64,000 nucleotides of DNA from Roseisolibacter agri (GCF_030159095.1 NZ_BRXS01000001.1:868001-932000); one strand, 5' to 3'. Numbered from the stretch's first letter, positions 1-9,557 are shown. Program-made: numbers and translations. The notes: generated from the sequence alone by a model not told the origin.

Positions 1-51
1 GACGCGGGGTGAAGCGGCGTCGGGGCGCCGACCCCGCGACCCTCCACGGTG

Positions 52-525
52 TCACGCGCCGACGATTCCGTCGAGAGGCGGATCCTCCCACGCCACCGCG
101 TCGCCGACCGCGAGCACGCCGTCCTCGAGCACCTGCGCGTACGCGCCGCCGCTCCACGGCGTGCGCCGCATGGCGGCCTGGAGGCCGGGAACGGCCTCGT
201 CCATCCGCTCGCACGGCTTCGTCTCGCCGCCGATGCGCAGGCGCACGCCGCCCACGTGCAGCACGCGGCCGCGCGTGCCGGCGAGCGAGACGCCGCGCAC
301 GAGCAGGTTGGCCCGGCGCGCGACCGGCGGCGCATCGCCGCCCGTCTCCTCCATCAGCGCCTCCCACTCCTCCTCCTCCAGCAGCGTCACCTGCCGGAAG
401 CGGCTGCGGTCCGCGCTGCCCACCAGCCCGCGTCCGGCGACCACCTCGGCGCGCGCCACGGCGTCCATGGGGCCGCGGTGCGCGCGCTTCACCCAGATCG
501 CCGCCAGCGTGCCCGTCGTGCTCAC
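52..525 (-). CDS. MOSC domain protein
   Basis: A 157-residue protein that looks like a stand-alone MOSC domain, the sulfur-carrier fold found at the C-terminus of molybdenum-cofactor sulfurases and in YiiM-like proteins. Visible hallmarks are an early GRGLVGSADR stretch, the run RQVTLLEEEEWEAL, and the conserved cysteine in KPCERMDE (about residue 100), which in the family carries the sulfur or contacts the ligand. It starts at a GTG that overlaps the stop of the upstream LysE gene by 4 bp (GTGA), so the two are probably translationally coupled. The fold is clear; the substrate is unknown. Confidence 0.85.
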   Translation of the reverse strand: MSTTGTLAAIWVKRAHRGPMDAVARAEVVAGRGLVGSADRSRFRQVTLLEEEEWEALMEETGGDAPPVARRANLLVRGVSLAGTRGRVLHVGGVRLRIGGETKPCERMDEAVPGLQAAMRRTPWSGGAYAQVLEDGVLAVGDAVAWEDPPLDGIVGA

Positions 526-1148
526 CGGCGGCCCGCCAGCGCGAGGCGCACGCCGAGCGCGACGAAGAGGGCGCCCGTGGCGCGCTCCAGCAGCTGCGCG
601 GCGCGCGCGCTGCGGCGCAGGCGGCCGGCCGCGCCGCTGGCGCCCAGCGCGACGGCGAGGTTCACGATCGTCCCCGACGTGTCGAACAGCAGGCCGAGCG
701 CGAGCACCTGCAGTGCCGCGCTGCCGCGCGCGGGATCGACGAACTGCGGCAGGAACGCGAGGAAGAAGAGCGCGACCTTCGGGTTCAGCACGTTGGTGAC
801 GACGCCCTGCCGGAACACCGCCCAGCGCGACGCCGGCGCGAGCGCACGTTCGGCCAGCGCCGACGGACGCCAGAGCGCGCGAACGCCGAGGTACACGAGG
901 TACGCCGCGCCCGCGAGCCGCACGATCGTGTAGGCGACCGGCACGGCGGCCAGCAGCGCCGCCAGCCCGAACGCCACCAGCGCGATGTGCACCAGCGTGC
1001 CCGCCGCGATGCCGAGCGCGGAGGCGACGCCCGCGCCGCGCCCCTCGGACGCGGAGCGCGCGGCGACGTAGAGCATGTCCGGGCCGGGCGTGAGGTTCAG
1101 CGCCAGGCCGGTGGCGAGGAAGAGCAGGAGGGCGTCACGATCGGGCAC
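522..1148 (-). CDS. LysE/RhtB-family amino-acid exporter
   Basis: A LysE/RhtB-family inner-membrane exporter, probably of amino acids or similar metabolites. The N-terminal part has the family signature NLTPGPDMLYV, followed by hydrophobic segments near residues 30-55, 55-75, 105-130, 140-165 and 180-200, and the typical NVLNPKVALFFLAFLPQF segment in the middle. The frame stays open far upstream, but I chose a GTG just before the first membrane segment because the upstream part is Arg-rich and unlike the family; a GTG 15 bases upstream is also possible. The chosen start gives 208 residues, the usual family length. Its stop overlaps the MOSC start. Confidence 0.85.
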   Translation of the reverse strand: MPDRDALLLFLATGLALNLTPGPDMLYVAARSASEGRGAGVASALGIAAGTLVHIALVAFGLAALLAAVPVAYTIVRLAGAAYLVYLGVRALWRPSALAERALAPASRWAVFRQGVVTNVLNPKVALFFLAFLPQFVDPARGSAALQVLALGLLFDTSGTIVNLAVALGASGAAGRLRRSARAAQLLERATGALFVALGVRLALAGRR

Positions 1149-1203
1149 CGAGGCAACCTGCACGGGTCGCGCGCGGCGCGCCACGGCTCCATCCTTCCGC
1201 GCC

Positions 1204-2754
1204 ATGGACCGCCGACTCTTCCTCGCCGACCTGACGCGCGCGGCCGCGCTGTGCGCCGTCGTGCCCAACGTCTGGCGCGTCACCACGCGCCCGCGCCTCG
1301 CCGACGATCCGTTCCAGCTCGGCGTCGCGTCGGGCGATCCCACGCCCACCGGCGGCGTGCTGTGGACGCGCCTCGCGCCGCGGCCGATGGAGCCGGAGGG
1401 CGGCATGGACGGGCAGCGCGTCGTCGTGTCGTGGGAGGTGGCGGAGGACGAGGCGTTCGCGCGCGTCGTGCAGCGGGGCCGCGCGACGGCGGCGTTCGAG
1501 CTGTCGTACAGCGTGCACGTGGACGTCGACGGCCTGCAGCCCGACCGCTGGTACTTCTACCGCTTCTCGACCGCCGGCGCGACGGGCGCGACGAGCCCCG
1601 TCGGGCGCTTCCGCACCGCGCCCGCCGCGGGCGCGATGACGCCGCTGCGCTTCGCGGTCGCGTCGTGCCAGAACTACGAGCAGGGGCTCTTCACCGCCTA
1701 CGCGCACATGGCGCGCGAGGAGCTGGACCTCGTCACGCACCTCGGCGACTACATCTACGAGTACGCGCCGGTGCCGCGCCGCGTGCGCCAGCATGCGGGG
1801 CTCGAGATCCGCACGCTCGACGACTACCGGCGGCGCTACGCGCAGTACAAGGCGGACACGATGCTGCAGGCCGCGCACGCTCGCTGCCCGTGGGTGCTGA
1901 CGTGGGACGACCACGAGGTGGACAACAACTACGCCGGCACGCACGGCGAGAACGGCTTCGAGTCCGAGGAGCAGATGCGCACCCGCCGCGCGGCGGCCTA
2001 CCAGGCGTGGTGGGAGCACCAGCCGGTGCGCGTGCCGCGCGCGCGCTCGTGGGCCGACCTCACGATCTACCGCACCATCCACTGGGGTGGGCTGGCGCGC
2101 TTCGCGATGCTCGACACGCGGCAGTACCGCAGCCCGCAGGCGTGCGAGGGCGGCTCGCGCGTGGTGCCGTGCGGCGAGTGGGCGGAGCCCGGGCGCACCC
2201 TGATGGGCGAGACGCAGGAGCGCTGGCTGGCCGACGGCCTCGCCCGCGAGCGTGCGCGCTGGCAGGTGCTCGGCAACCAGGTGATGGTGGGCTCGTTCGA
2301 CCAGGACGCGGGCGCGCCCGTGCGGCTCGACATGGACCAGTGGGGCGGCTACCCCGCCGCGAAGGCGCGGCTGCTGCGCACGATCGCCGAGCGGGCGCCG
2401 GGGCGCACGGTCGTGCTGACGGGCGACATCCACTCCAGCTGGGCGAACGAGCTGCGCGCCGATCCGCGGCGCCCCGACTCGGCGCTGGTGGCGGCGGAGT
2501 TCGTGGGCACGAGCATCACGTCGGGCGGCGACGGCAGCGACCGCTGGCCGAGCGTGACCGAGGCCGCGTTGGCCGCGAACCCGCAGCTCAAGTGGCACAA
2601 CGCGCGGCGCGGCTACCTGTCGTGCCACGTGACCGCCGACGCGTGGCAGACCGACTACCACACGCTCGCGCAGGTGACGACGCCCGACGTGCCGCTGGAG
2701 ACGCCGGCGCGGTTCCGCGTGGAGCACGGCCGCGCGACGCTGATCCGCGTCTGA
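1204..2754 (+). CDS. phoD: Alkaline phosphatase D (PhoD) family, Tat-exported
   Basis: A PhoD-type phosphodiesterase/phosphatase of 516 residues. The N-terminus MDRRLFLADLTRAAA has a twin arginine followed by a hydrophobic stretch, consistent with Tat export to the periplasm. A PhoD N-terminal (fibronectin-like) domain follows (FQLGVASGDPTP, about residues 38-140), then the metallophosphatase domain with HLGDYIYEY, TWDDHEVDNNY and GDIHSSWANE, which supply Asp, His and Asn ligands for the Fe/Ca centre. It is transcribed divergently from the LysE gene; the two starts lie about 55 bp apart, so the promoters must overlap the genes. Expected to release phosphate from phosphodiesters. Confidence 0.93.
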   Translation: MDRRLFLADLTRAAALCAVVPNVWRVTTRPRLADDPFQLGVASGDPTPTGGVLWTRLAPRPMEPEGGMDGQRVVVSWEVAEDEAFARVVQRGRATAAFELSYSVHVDVDGLQPDRWYFYRFSTAGATGATSPVGRFRTAPAAGAMTPLRFAVASCQNYEQGLFTAYAHMAREELDLVTHLGDYIYEYAPVPRRVRQHAGLEIRTLDDYRRRYAQYKADTMLQAAHARCPWVLTWDDHEVDNNYAGTHGENGFESEEQMRTRRAAAYQAWWEHQPVRVPRARSWADLTIYRTIHWGGLARFAMLDTRQYRSPQACEGGSRVVPCGEWAEPGRTLMGETQERWLADGLARERARWQVLGNQVMVGSFDQDAGAPVRLDMDQWGGYPAAKARLLRTIAERAPGRTVVLTGDIHSSWANELRADPRRPDSALVAAEFVGTSITSGGDGSDRWPSVTEAALAANPQLKWHNARRGYLSCHVTADAWQTDYHTLAQVTTPDVPLETPARFRVEHGRATLIRV

Positions 2755-2761
2755 TGGGCGC

Positions 2762-3862
2762 TCAGCGCGCGGCGGTCGCCTGCGCGTGCGCCCGCGCGAC
2801 GGCGGGCGCCGCGACGTAGGCGTCGAACAGCGCGCCGCGCACGCGGCTCTCGCCCGCGAACGCGCGGCGGAAGTCCGAGAGGTCGACGCTGCGCTGCGCC
2901 TGCTCCGCGGTCTCGCCGCGCGCCACCGCCGCGGCGGTGCGCGTCTGCACGGCCTCCAGCAGCGCCTGCACGCGCGCGACGTAGGCGTCGTCGCGCATCA
3001 CCGGCCCGTGGCCGCCCACCAGCACGCGCGGGCGCAGCGCACGCAGCCGGCCCAGCGCGGCCGCGTAGTCGGCGGGGAACGACGTCGTGCCGACGAGCGG
3101 CACCGGCCACGCCGCCAGGTCGCCCGCGTACACGATCCCCTCGGCCGGCAGGTGCACGACGACGTCGCCGGCGGTGTGGCCGCGGCCGAGGTGGCGCAGC
3201 ATGACCGCGCGACCCGCGCGCCGCAGCAGCAGGCTGTCGCCGTCGAAGGTGCGCGTGGGCGGCGTCGGGCGCCACGACGGCGCGTCCGCGAGGTAGCCAT
3301 CGGCCAGCGCGAGCAGCGCGGTGAAGCTCGCGCGCTCCTCGTCGTCGATCGCGCGGCCGTCGCGCGCGCGGCCCGTCTCCAGCAGCGTGCGGTAGCGCGC
3401 CGTCCCGGCGCGCAGGTTGTCCACGAGCTCGCGGCGCCGCTGCTGGTAGCCGCCGGCGAGGTCGTCGCGCGTCGCCGCGTGCGCGACGATCTCGACGTCG
3501 GGGAAGCTGTCGCGGTACACCTGCAGCCCCGAGACGTGGTCGTCGTGCGCGTGCGTCACGACGACCGTGCGCACGGGCAGACGGGTCACGCCACGGATCG
3601 CGGCGATCACCTCGCGCGTGTGCGCCGCCGTGAACTGCGCGTCGATCACCAGCACGTCGCGATCGCCGACGACGAAGCCGCCGTTGGACTCGAAGAGGAA
3701 GGCCGGCGGCTCGTGCCGCAGCACCGCGTACGCGCCCTGGCCCAGGGCCACGACGTCGATCGAGGCGGTGGGGCGGGCAGGGGCCGGCATGGGGCGCCGG
3801 CAGCCCACCGTGGAGACGGCGGCGCAGAGCGCGACGAGGACGGCGAGGGCGCGTGAGGGCAT
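2762..3862 (-). CDS. Metallo-beta-lactamase-fold lipoprotein hydrolase
   Basis: A 366-residue exported hydrolase of the metallo-beta-lactamase superfamily. The start was placed at the methionine preceding a lipoprotein-like signal (ALCAAVSTVGC, probable lipidated Cys). The zinc motif HxHxDH is present as THAHDDH, with further candidate ligands in IVAHAAT, GRGHTAGD and GGHGPVM. This arrangement is typical of the subfamily often annotated as MBL-fold hydrolase or quinoprotein-relay protein. Its stop is 7 bp from the phoD stop, so the two are convergent. A second protein of the same superfamily is encoded at 6650-7633. Substrate cannot be inferred. Confidence 0.9.
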   Translation of the reverse strand: MPSRALAVLVALCAAVSTVGCRRPMPAPARPTASIDVVALGQGAYAVLRHEPPAFLFESNGGFVVGDRDVLVIDAQFTAAHTREVIAAIRGVTRLPVRTVVVTHAHDDHVSGLQVYRDSFPDVEIVAHAATRDDLAGGYQQRRRELVDNLRAGTARYRTLLETGRARDGRAIDDEERASFTALLALADGYLADAPSWRPTPPTRTFDGDSLLLRRAGRAVMLRHLGRGHTAGDVVVHLPAEGIVYAGDLAAWPVPLVGTTSFPADYAAALGRLRALRPRVLVGGHGPVMRDDAYVARVQALLEAVQTRTAAAVARGETAEQAQRSVDLSDFRRAFAGESRVRGALFDAYVAAPAVARAHAQATAAR

Positions 3863-4066
3863 GGAGCGCAACGCTGCGCGCGCACGGCGTCGCGCGCAAC
3901 GCGACGCCGTCCAGCCGCGTGCGGCCACCGGCAGGACGTGCAGGGCGAGGGCAGCCCGACGGCATGATGCGGGAGTCATGCGATATCGTCACGCTTGAGC
4001 ACTCAAGTCGGTGCGCGACGGCTGCCGATCCTCTGGGGAAGCCGCTCCCGACCCGACCAACGTCCC

Positions 4067-4546
4067 ATGCCTCCGCTCACCCGCTGTCTCCTGCGCATCG
4101 CCACGCTGCTGCTGGCGTTGCCGGCGCTCGCGCCGGTGACGCCGGGCGCCGCGCAGCCGGCGCGCGCGGGAGGGCTCGCCGGGTTCGTGGTGGTGGTGCA
4201 CGCGGACAACCCGACGCCGTCGCTGCCGCGCGAGCACCTCGCGCGCCTCTTCCTGCGCAAGGTCGCGCGCTGGCCAGGCGGGCAGCCCGCGATGCCGGTG
4301 GACCTGCCCGCCGACGCGCCGGTGCGCGCGGCGTTCACGCGCCACGTGCTCGCGCGCACCGTGACGGCCGTCCGTGCGTACTGGCAGGAGCGCATCTTCT
4401 CGGGCCGCGACGTGCCGCCGCCCGAGCGCGCCGGTGAGGCCGAGGCGCTGGCGTACGTGCGCGCGCACCCGGCGGCGGTCGGCTACGTGTCCGCGACCAC
4501 CGCGCTGCCGCCGGGCGTGCGCGTGCTGCCGCTCACGGAGCCGTGA
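4067..4546 (+). CDS. Small phosphate-binding-protein-like periplasmic protein
   Basis: A 159-residue exported protein with a clear signal peptide (hydrophobic residues about 8-25, ending near GAAQ). The mature part (FVVVVHADNPTPSLPREHL, an LFLRK segment, then AFTRHVLARTV and AYVRAHPAAVGYVS) matches the small PstS-like ligand-binding domain (PBP-like). These proteins are often encoded next to signalling proteins rather than transporters. The stop overlaps the start of the GGDEF/EAL gene by 4 bp (GTGA), and no ABC permease is nearby. A role as periplasmic sensor partner for the downstream cyclase/phosphodiesterase is likely. An upstream TTG in the same frame would lengthen the protein but lies before the signal peptide. 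Confidence 0.8.
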   Translation: MPPLTRCLLRIATLLLALPALAPVTPGAAQPARAGGLAGFVVVVHADNPTPSLPREHLARLFLRKVARWPGGQPAMPVDLPADAPVRAAFTRHVLARTVTAVRAYWQERIFSGRDVPPPERAGEAEALAYVRAHPAAVGYVSATTALPPGVRVLPLTEP

Positions 4547-6633
4547 GCGGGTTCTGGGAGCGGCGCTACGCCGCGCTGCCGGTGGCCGCCAAGCTGCGGC
4601 TCTTCCCGCTGCTGACCGCGGTCGCGCTGAGCCTCGTGCTGCTGGTGACGGTGGCGTTCGGCCTCGTGGGCGAGCGCCGGCTGGTGCGCATGGGCGACCA
4701 GTTCTACCCGATGGTCGAGGCCAGCGACCGGGTGGAGGAGGCCTTCACCGACGTCCAGCGCGCGCTCCAGAACGCGGCCGCCACGAACGACGCCGAGCAC
4801 CTCGCGCGCGCCGACTCGCTGGCGCGGGCGTTCATGGCGGCGGCCGACGCGCCCGTCATCACCGACGACGGGCACCAGCACCGTGAGCTGCGGCGTCGCT
4901 TCGACCGCTACTACACCGTGGGACGCGCGGTCACGACCCGGCTCATGGCCGACGAGGGGGGCGACAGCCTGACCGCGGCGCTGCGCGACTTCGCGGTGCA
5001 GCGGCGCGCGCTCGCCGCCGCGCTGGCGGAGGACGCGCGGCATCATCGCGGCCTGCTGCGCGACGCGTTCCGCGAGGAGCAGCTGTGGCAGCGCGCCGCG
5101 TGGATCGTGGGCCTCGCGCTCGGCCTCGCGGCGGTGCTGATGGTGGCCGTGCTCTCGCGGGTCGCCACGCGGCGGCTCACCGCGCCGCTCGGCGAGGCGG
5201 TGCGCGCGGTGGACCAGCTCGCGACGGGCGACCTCACGATGCGGCTCCCCGACGCCGGGCCCGACGAGGTGGGCCATCTCCTGCGGGCGATGGGCCGCAT
5301 GGTGGCCAGCCTTCGCGGCAGCGAGGAGCAGCTGCGCCACCAGGCGACGCACGACGCGCTCACCGGCCTCGCCAACCGCACGCTCTTCCGCGAGCGCGTG
5401 GCGCGCGTCGAGGCCGATGGGGAGCGCGGCGCGGTGGCGGTGCTCTACGTCGACCTCGACGACTTCAAGGCGGTGAACGACGGCATGGGCCACGCGGCGG
5501 GCGACCGGCTGCTCGTGCTGGCGGCGGATCGCCTGCTGAGCGCGACGCGCGGCTGCGACACGGTGGCGCGGCTGGGCGGCGACGAGTTCGCGGTGCTGCT
5601 GCGGCGCGTGCGCGACGAGCGCGAGGCCTCCGTGGTCGCGGAGCGCGTCACGCGCGCGCTCGGCGCGCCGTTCGCAATCGGCGGCGCGGAGGTGCGGGTC
5701 GGCGCCAGCGTCGGCATCGCGCTCGGCGCGGCGGTGGAGGATGCCGACGACCTGCTGCGCTTCGCCGACCTCGCGATGTACGCGGCCAAGAACGCCGGCA
5801 AGCGCCGCTTCGCGTTCTTCGAGGCGACGATGTACACCGCGGCGCTGCACCGCGTGGCGCTGGAGTCGGACCTGCGCGAGGCGCTGGCGCGCGACGAGCT
5901 GCTGCTGCACTACCAGCCGATCGTCGAGCTGGCGACGGGCCGCATCGTCGGCGCGGAGGCGCTGGTGCGCTGGCGCCATCCGGTGCGCGGGCTGATCCCG
6001 CCGATGGAGTTCATCCCGATCGCCGAGAGCACGGGGCTCATCGTGCCGATCGGGCGCTGGGTGCTGCGCGAGGCGTGCGCGCAGGCCGCGCGCTGGCGCG
6101 CCGCGGGAACGACGGACTTCCGCATCGCGGTCAACGTCTCCGCCTGGCAGGTGCAGAGCTCCGAGCTGGTGGCCGACGTGCGCGAGGCGCTCGCGCACGC
6201 GGGGCTGCCGGCGTCGGCGCTGTCGCTGGAGATCACCGAGAGCACGATGCTCACCGACACCGAGGTGACGCTGGGTCGCCTGCACGAGCTGAAGGCGCTC
6301 GGCGTCACGCTGGGCGTGGACGACTTCGGTACCGGCTACTCGTCGCTGTCGTACCTCCAGCGATTCCCGATCGACCAGCTGAAGATCGACAAGTCGTTCG
6401 TGGACGGGCTGGGCGGCGCGGCGCACGACCCGGCGCTGACGCGCGCCATCGTCGCGATCGGCGGCGCGCTGCGCCTGCCGATGGTGGCCGAGGGCGTCGA
6501 GCGCCCCGAGCAGGTCGAGGGGCTGCTCGCGCTGGGCTGCGAGCTGGCGCAGGGCTTCCACTTCGCGCGGCCGATGCCGGCGTCGGAGCTGAGCGCGCGC
6601 CTGGCGCCGACGCCGGAGCGCGCCGTCGCCTGA
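4543..6633 (+). CDS. Membrane GGDEF/EAL c-di-GMP enzyme with HAMP domain
   Basis: A 696-residue inner-membrane c-di-GMP protein. Order: first membrane helix about 20-43, periplasmic sensor region about 44-180, second helix about 186-208, HAMP about 209-260, GGDEF domain about 270-430, EAL domain about 440-690. The diguanylate cyclase motif GGDEF is intact at 345-349, and an RGCD inhibitory site (RxxD) lies five residues before it. The phosphodiesterase EAL motif is at 472-474, with NVSAWQ, LEITEST and DDFGTGYSS also intact, so both activities are possible. GTG start overlaps the preceding binding-protein-like gene, suggesting ligand-controlled signalling. Confidence 0.95.
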   Translation: MSGFWERRYAALPVAAKLRLFPLLTAVALSLVLLVTVAFGLVGERRLVRMGDQFYPMVEASDRVEEAFTDVQRALQNAAATNDAEHLARADSLARAFMAAADAPVITDDGHQHRELRRRFDRYYTVGRAVTTRLMADEGGDSLTAALRDFAVQRRALAAALAEDARHHRGLLRDAFREEQLWQRAAWIVGLALGLAAVLMVAVLSRVATRRLTAPLGEAVRAVDQLATGDLTMRLPDAGPDEVGHLLRAMGRMVASLRGSEEQLRHQATHDALTGLANRTLFRERVARVEADGERGAVAVLYVDLDDFKAVNDGMGHAAGDRLLVLAADRLLSATRGCDTVARLGGDEFAVLLRRVRDEREASVVAERVTRALGAPFAIGGAEVRVGASVGIALGAAVEDADDLLRFADLAMYAAKNAGKRRFAFFEATMYTAALHRVALESDLREALARDELLLHYQPIVELATGRIVGAEALVRWRHPVRGLIPPMEFIPIAESTGLIVPIGRWVLREACAQAARWRAAGTTDFRIAVNVSAWQVQSSELVADVREALAHAGLPASALSLEITESTMLTDTEVTLGRLHELKALGVTLGVDDFGTGYSSLSYLQRFPIDQLKIDKSFVDGLGGAAHDPALTRAIVAIGGALRLPMVAEGVERPEQVEGLLALGCELAQGFHFARPMPASELSARLAPTPERAVA

Positions 6634-6649
6634 GCGAGCGCGACGCGCG

Positions 6650-7633
6650 TCAGAGTCCCAGCTCGCGGTACCAGGCCGCGAATGCGCGCTCGAAGAACAC
6701 CCGGTTGAACAGCGTCCACTCGCCGAGCGTCGGCGGGAGCGCGAAGGTGGCCGCGGCGGCGGCGACCGGGAGGCCGCGCGCGTGCGCGGCGCGGGCAGCG
6801 CGCTCCACCTCGTCCAGCAGCGCGACGTAGCGCTCGAACTCCGCGCGGCGCGCGAGCGGGCCGTGCCCCGGCACGTAGACGACGGGATCGGGGCGGCGCA
6901 GCGCGTGCGCGGCGGACGCGAGGCGCGACGCCGTCGCATCCACGTAGTTCGGGAAGACGCCGTTCCACAGCAGGTCGCCGCCGAACACCACGCGCGGATC
7001 GTCGACCTCGATGGCGACGTCGCTCGCGGTGTGCGCGGCGCGCGGCGTGATGCGCACGCTGCGGCCGCCGAGGTCCAGCGTCGTCCCCTCGCCCGACGGC
7101 AGCAGCACGCACTCGCGCAGCGCGGCCTCGCGCGAGGCGTCGGCGGGCTGGTTGCGCGCGACGACCGCGTCGCGGGTGGCGGCCGTCGCGTGGATCGCGC
7201 AGCGCGCGCCGCTGGTGTGGGCGCCCACGTAGCCGGCGACGCCGTTGGCGTGGTCGGCGTGGAAGTGCGTGAGCACCGCGTGCGTCGGCCAGCGGCCCGT
7301 CAGCTCGCGCGCGCGCTCGGCCAGCCAGCGCGCGCCCGCGGGCGTGTTGAACCCCTCGATCGCCAGCACGCCGCTGCGGCCCGCGACGATGCCGCCGTTG
7401 GCGAGCGTGGTGCGGTCGCCGCCGAACGGCGTCGAGATCAGCGCCCACACGCCCTCGCCCACCTGCTCCAGCGCCCCGAACGGCTCGCGCGCGACGACGC
7501 GCCCCGCGGGCTGCGTCCAGAGCGCGGCGCGCAGGGCGCGGGGGACCAGCGCGCCGGCGAGCGCCAGGTGCGCGGCGCACGAGGCGCCGGCGAGGAAGTC
7601 GCGGCGGGAGAGCAGGGAGGGGGAGGGGGGCAT
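6650..7633 (-). CDS. Tat-exported metallo-beta-lactamase-fold hydrolase
   Basis: A 327-residue hydrolase with a textbook Tat signal (LSRRDFLAGASCAAHLALAG). Zinc ligands are in THFHADH (HxHxDH), AAHTASD, VFGGDLLWNG and YVPGHGP, the full set for a binuclear metallo-beta-lactamase fold. It is related in architecture to the lipoprotein hydrolase at 2762-3862. It converges with the GGDEF/EAL gene (17 bp between stops) and diverges from the amidohydrolase operon across 172 bp that presumably hold both promoters. The in-frame extension upstream of the chosen ATG is Arg/Gly-rich and is not expected to be translated. Confidence 0.92.
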   Translation of the reverse strand: MPPSPSLLSRRDFLAGASCAAHLALAGALVPRALRAALWTQPAGRVVAREPFGALEQVGEGVWALISTPFGGDRTTLANGGIVAGRSGVLAIEGFNTPAGARWLAERARELTGRWPTHAVLTHFHADHANGVAGYVGAHTSGARCAIHATAATRDAVVARNQPADASREAALRECVLLPSGEGTTLDLGGRSVRITPRAAHTASDVAIEVDDPRVVFGGDLLWNGVFPNYVDATASRLASAAHALRRPDPVVYVPGHGPLARRAEFERYVALLDEVERAARAAHARGLPVAAAAATFALPPTLGEWTLFNRVFFERAFAAWYRELGL

Positions 7634-7805
7634 GGCGAGAGACGGGGGCCGCCCGCATCGTACCGCGCGCTGCGGCCCGGTGCCACGGAAGGACGACCGG
7701 CGCCAACGGTCCGCCACGCCCCCCCGTACTCGGGACGATCCCGTCCCCGATCCGGCCGGCCGCCTCGTGCGCCCGGCCCGGACGCCCATCCCAGGAGTCC
7801 CCTCC

Positions 7806-9557
7806 ATGGCGTTGCTCTCCCGCCTCGCGCGCGTGCTCGGCGCGGCCGGCGCGGTCGGTGCGGCCCTGCCGCTCGCCGCGCAGCCCTCCAGCCCGCGCGC
7901 CATCCCCTCCACGTACGCGATCACCAACGCGCGGCTGGTGCCGGTCAGCGGCCCCGCCATCGAGCGCGGGACGATCGTGGTGCGCAACGGGCTGATCGCC
8001 GCCCTCGGCGCCGGCGTGTCCGTGCCCGCCGACGCGCGCGTCATCGACGGCGCCGGCCTGACCGTCTATCCCGGCTTCATCGACGGCCAGTCGACCCTCG
8101 GCACCGCGCCGGCGCGCGCGGCGGGCCAGGGCGGTGGTGGCGGTGGTGGCGGCGGCCTGGCCGCCTTCGGCGCCGCGGCGACGCCCGCGTCGACGGCCGG
8201 CCGGCTGGTGGTGCATCCCGTCGGCCTCACGCCGGAGGCCACGGCGGTGGACCTGCTGCGCGTGGACGCGGACGCCTTCGGCAACGCGCAGGCTGGCGGG
8301 ATCACGGCGGCGCTGACGGCGCCCGCCAGCGGCATCCTGCAGGGCCAGAGCGCGCTCATCACGCTCGGCGACGACGCGTCGGCGCTGGTGGTGAAGGCGC
8401 CCGTCGCGCAGCACGTCGGCTTCACGCCCGTGCGCGGCGGCGGCTACCCCAACTCGCTGCTCGGCGTGTTCAGCGCGCTGCGGCAGATGCTGCTGGACGC
8501 GCAGCACTACCGCGACGAGCAGGCCGCCTACGCGCGCAACCCGCGCGGCATGAACCGCCCGACGTTCGACGCGGCGATGGACGCGCTGCAGCCGGTGCTA
8601 GCGCGCACGCAGCCCGTCGTCATGCGTGCGGACAGCAAGCGCGAGATCGAGCGCGCGCTGGACCTGGCGAAGGAGTTCAACCTGCGCGCGATCATCGCCG
8701 GCGGCGCCGAGGCGCACCTGGTGGCCGATCGCCTGAAGGCGGAGAACGTGCCGGTGCTGCTGTCGGCCAACTTCCCGAAGCGCCCGACGACGCAGAGCGC
8801 CGACGCCGACCCGGAGCCGCTGCGCGTGCTGCGCGAGCGCGCCGAGGCGCCGCGCGTGGCGTCGCGCCTGCAGCAGGCGGGCGTGCGCTTCGCGCTGCAG
8901 TCGGGCGGCCTCACGAACGGCACCGAGTTCCTCGGCAACGTGCAGAAGGCGGTGGAGGCGGGGCTGACGGCCGACCAGGCCGCGCGCGCGCTGACGCTCG
9001 CGCCGGCGCAGATCCTCGGCGTCGACGACCGGCTGGGGAGCATCGAGGTCGGCAAGATCGCGAACCTGACGCTGATGCGCGGCGCGCTGGGCACGAGCGG
9101 CGCGCGCGTGGCGCAGCTGTTCATCGACGGCAGGCCGGTGACCGTGCGCGCCGCGACGCCCGCGGGCGACGGCGCCGCGACCGCGGCCGGCGCGTGGACG
9201 GCGACCGTGGCGCTCGACAACCAGAGCCACGCCGTGACGTTCACGCTGCGGCAGGAGGGCGAGCGGCTGCTCGGCCAGATGCAGGGCGACCTCGGGACCG
9301 CGGAGCTGACGAACGGCTCCATCGGCGCCGACGGCGCGCTGCGCTTCACCGCGCCGATCACGCTCAAGGAGGGGACCGAGGAGGCGACGTTCACGGGCAC
9401 GCTGGAGGGCAACGCCATCCGCGGCCGCGTGACGATCGTCGGCCACGAGCCGGGCACCTTCAACGGCACGCGCCCGGGCCGCGGCGGCCCGCCGAACGGC
9501 GGCGCCGGCACTCCGGGCGGGCAGCGCCCGCGTCCCACCACGCCGCCGCAGGACTGA
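7806..9557 (+). CDS. Secreted amidohydrolase-like protein with metal motif lost
   Basis: First of three tandem secreted amidohydrolase-family genes; 583 residues with a signal peptide (LPLAAQ cleavage). It has the N-terminal beta-sandwich (YAITNARLVPVSGPAIERG) and the closing IEVGKIANLTLMRG strand of the family. However, where active members read PG-x-ID-x-HxH, this one reads VYPGFIDGQSTLG, so the first two histidine ligands are missing. A nine-glycine run follows (about residues 110-118). After about residue 450 it has an extra beta-rich domain ending in a Pro/Gly/Arg tail. Probably no longer a metal-dependent hydrolase, or a structural partner of the next gene product. Confidence 0.88.
   Translation: MALLSRLARVLGAAGAVGAALPLAAQPSSPRAIPSTYAITNARLVPVSGPAIERGTIVVRNGLIAALGAGVSVPADARVIDGAGLTVYPGFIDGQSTLGTAPARAAGQGGGGGGGGGLAAFGAAATPASTAGRLVVHPVGLTPEATAVDLLRVDADAFGNAQAGGITAALTAPASGILQGQSALITLGDDASALVVKAPVAQHVGFTPVRGGGYPNSLLGVFSALRQMLLDAQHYRDEQAAYARNPRGMNRPTFDAAMDALQPVLARTQPVVMRADSKREIERALDLAKEFNLRAIIAGGAEAHLVADRLKAENVPVLLSANFPKRPTTQSADADPEPLRVLRERAEAPRVASRLQQAGVRFALQSGGLTNGTEFLGNVQKAVEAGLTADQAARALTLAPAQILGVDDRLGSIEVGKIANLTLMRGALGTSGARVAQLFIDGRPVTVRAATPAGDGAATAAGAWTATVALDNQSHAVTFTLRQEGERLLGQMQGDLGTAELTNGSIGADGALRFTAPITLKEGTEEATFTGTLEGNAIRGRVTIVGHEPGTFNGTRPGRGGPPNGGAGTPGGQRPRPTTPPQD

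Noticed and set aside
9-2819. Open plus-strand frame of 936 codons over the MOSC, LysE and phoD region
   Set aside because: It is Arg/Ala/Pro-rich without any domain and overlaps genes with clear motifs; long antisense frames are expected at this GC content.
8130-8160. Simple-sequence repeat as a phase-variable tract
   Set aside because: The GGTGGT run codes for nine glycines in frame; its triplet length would not shift the frame.
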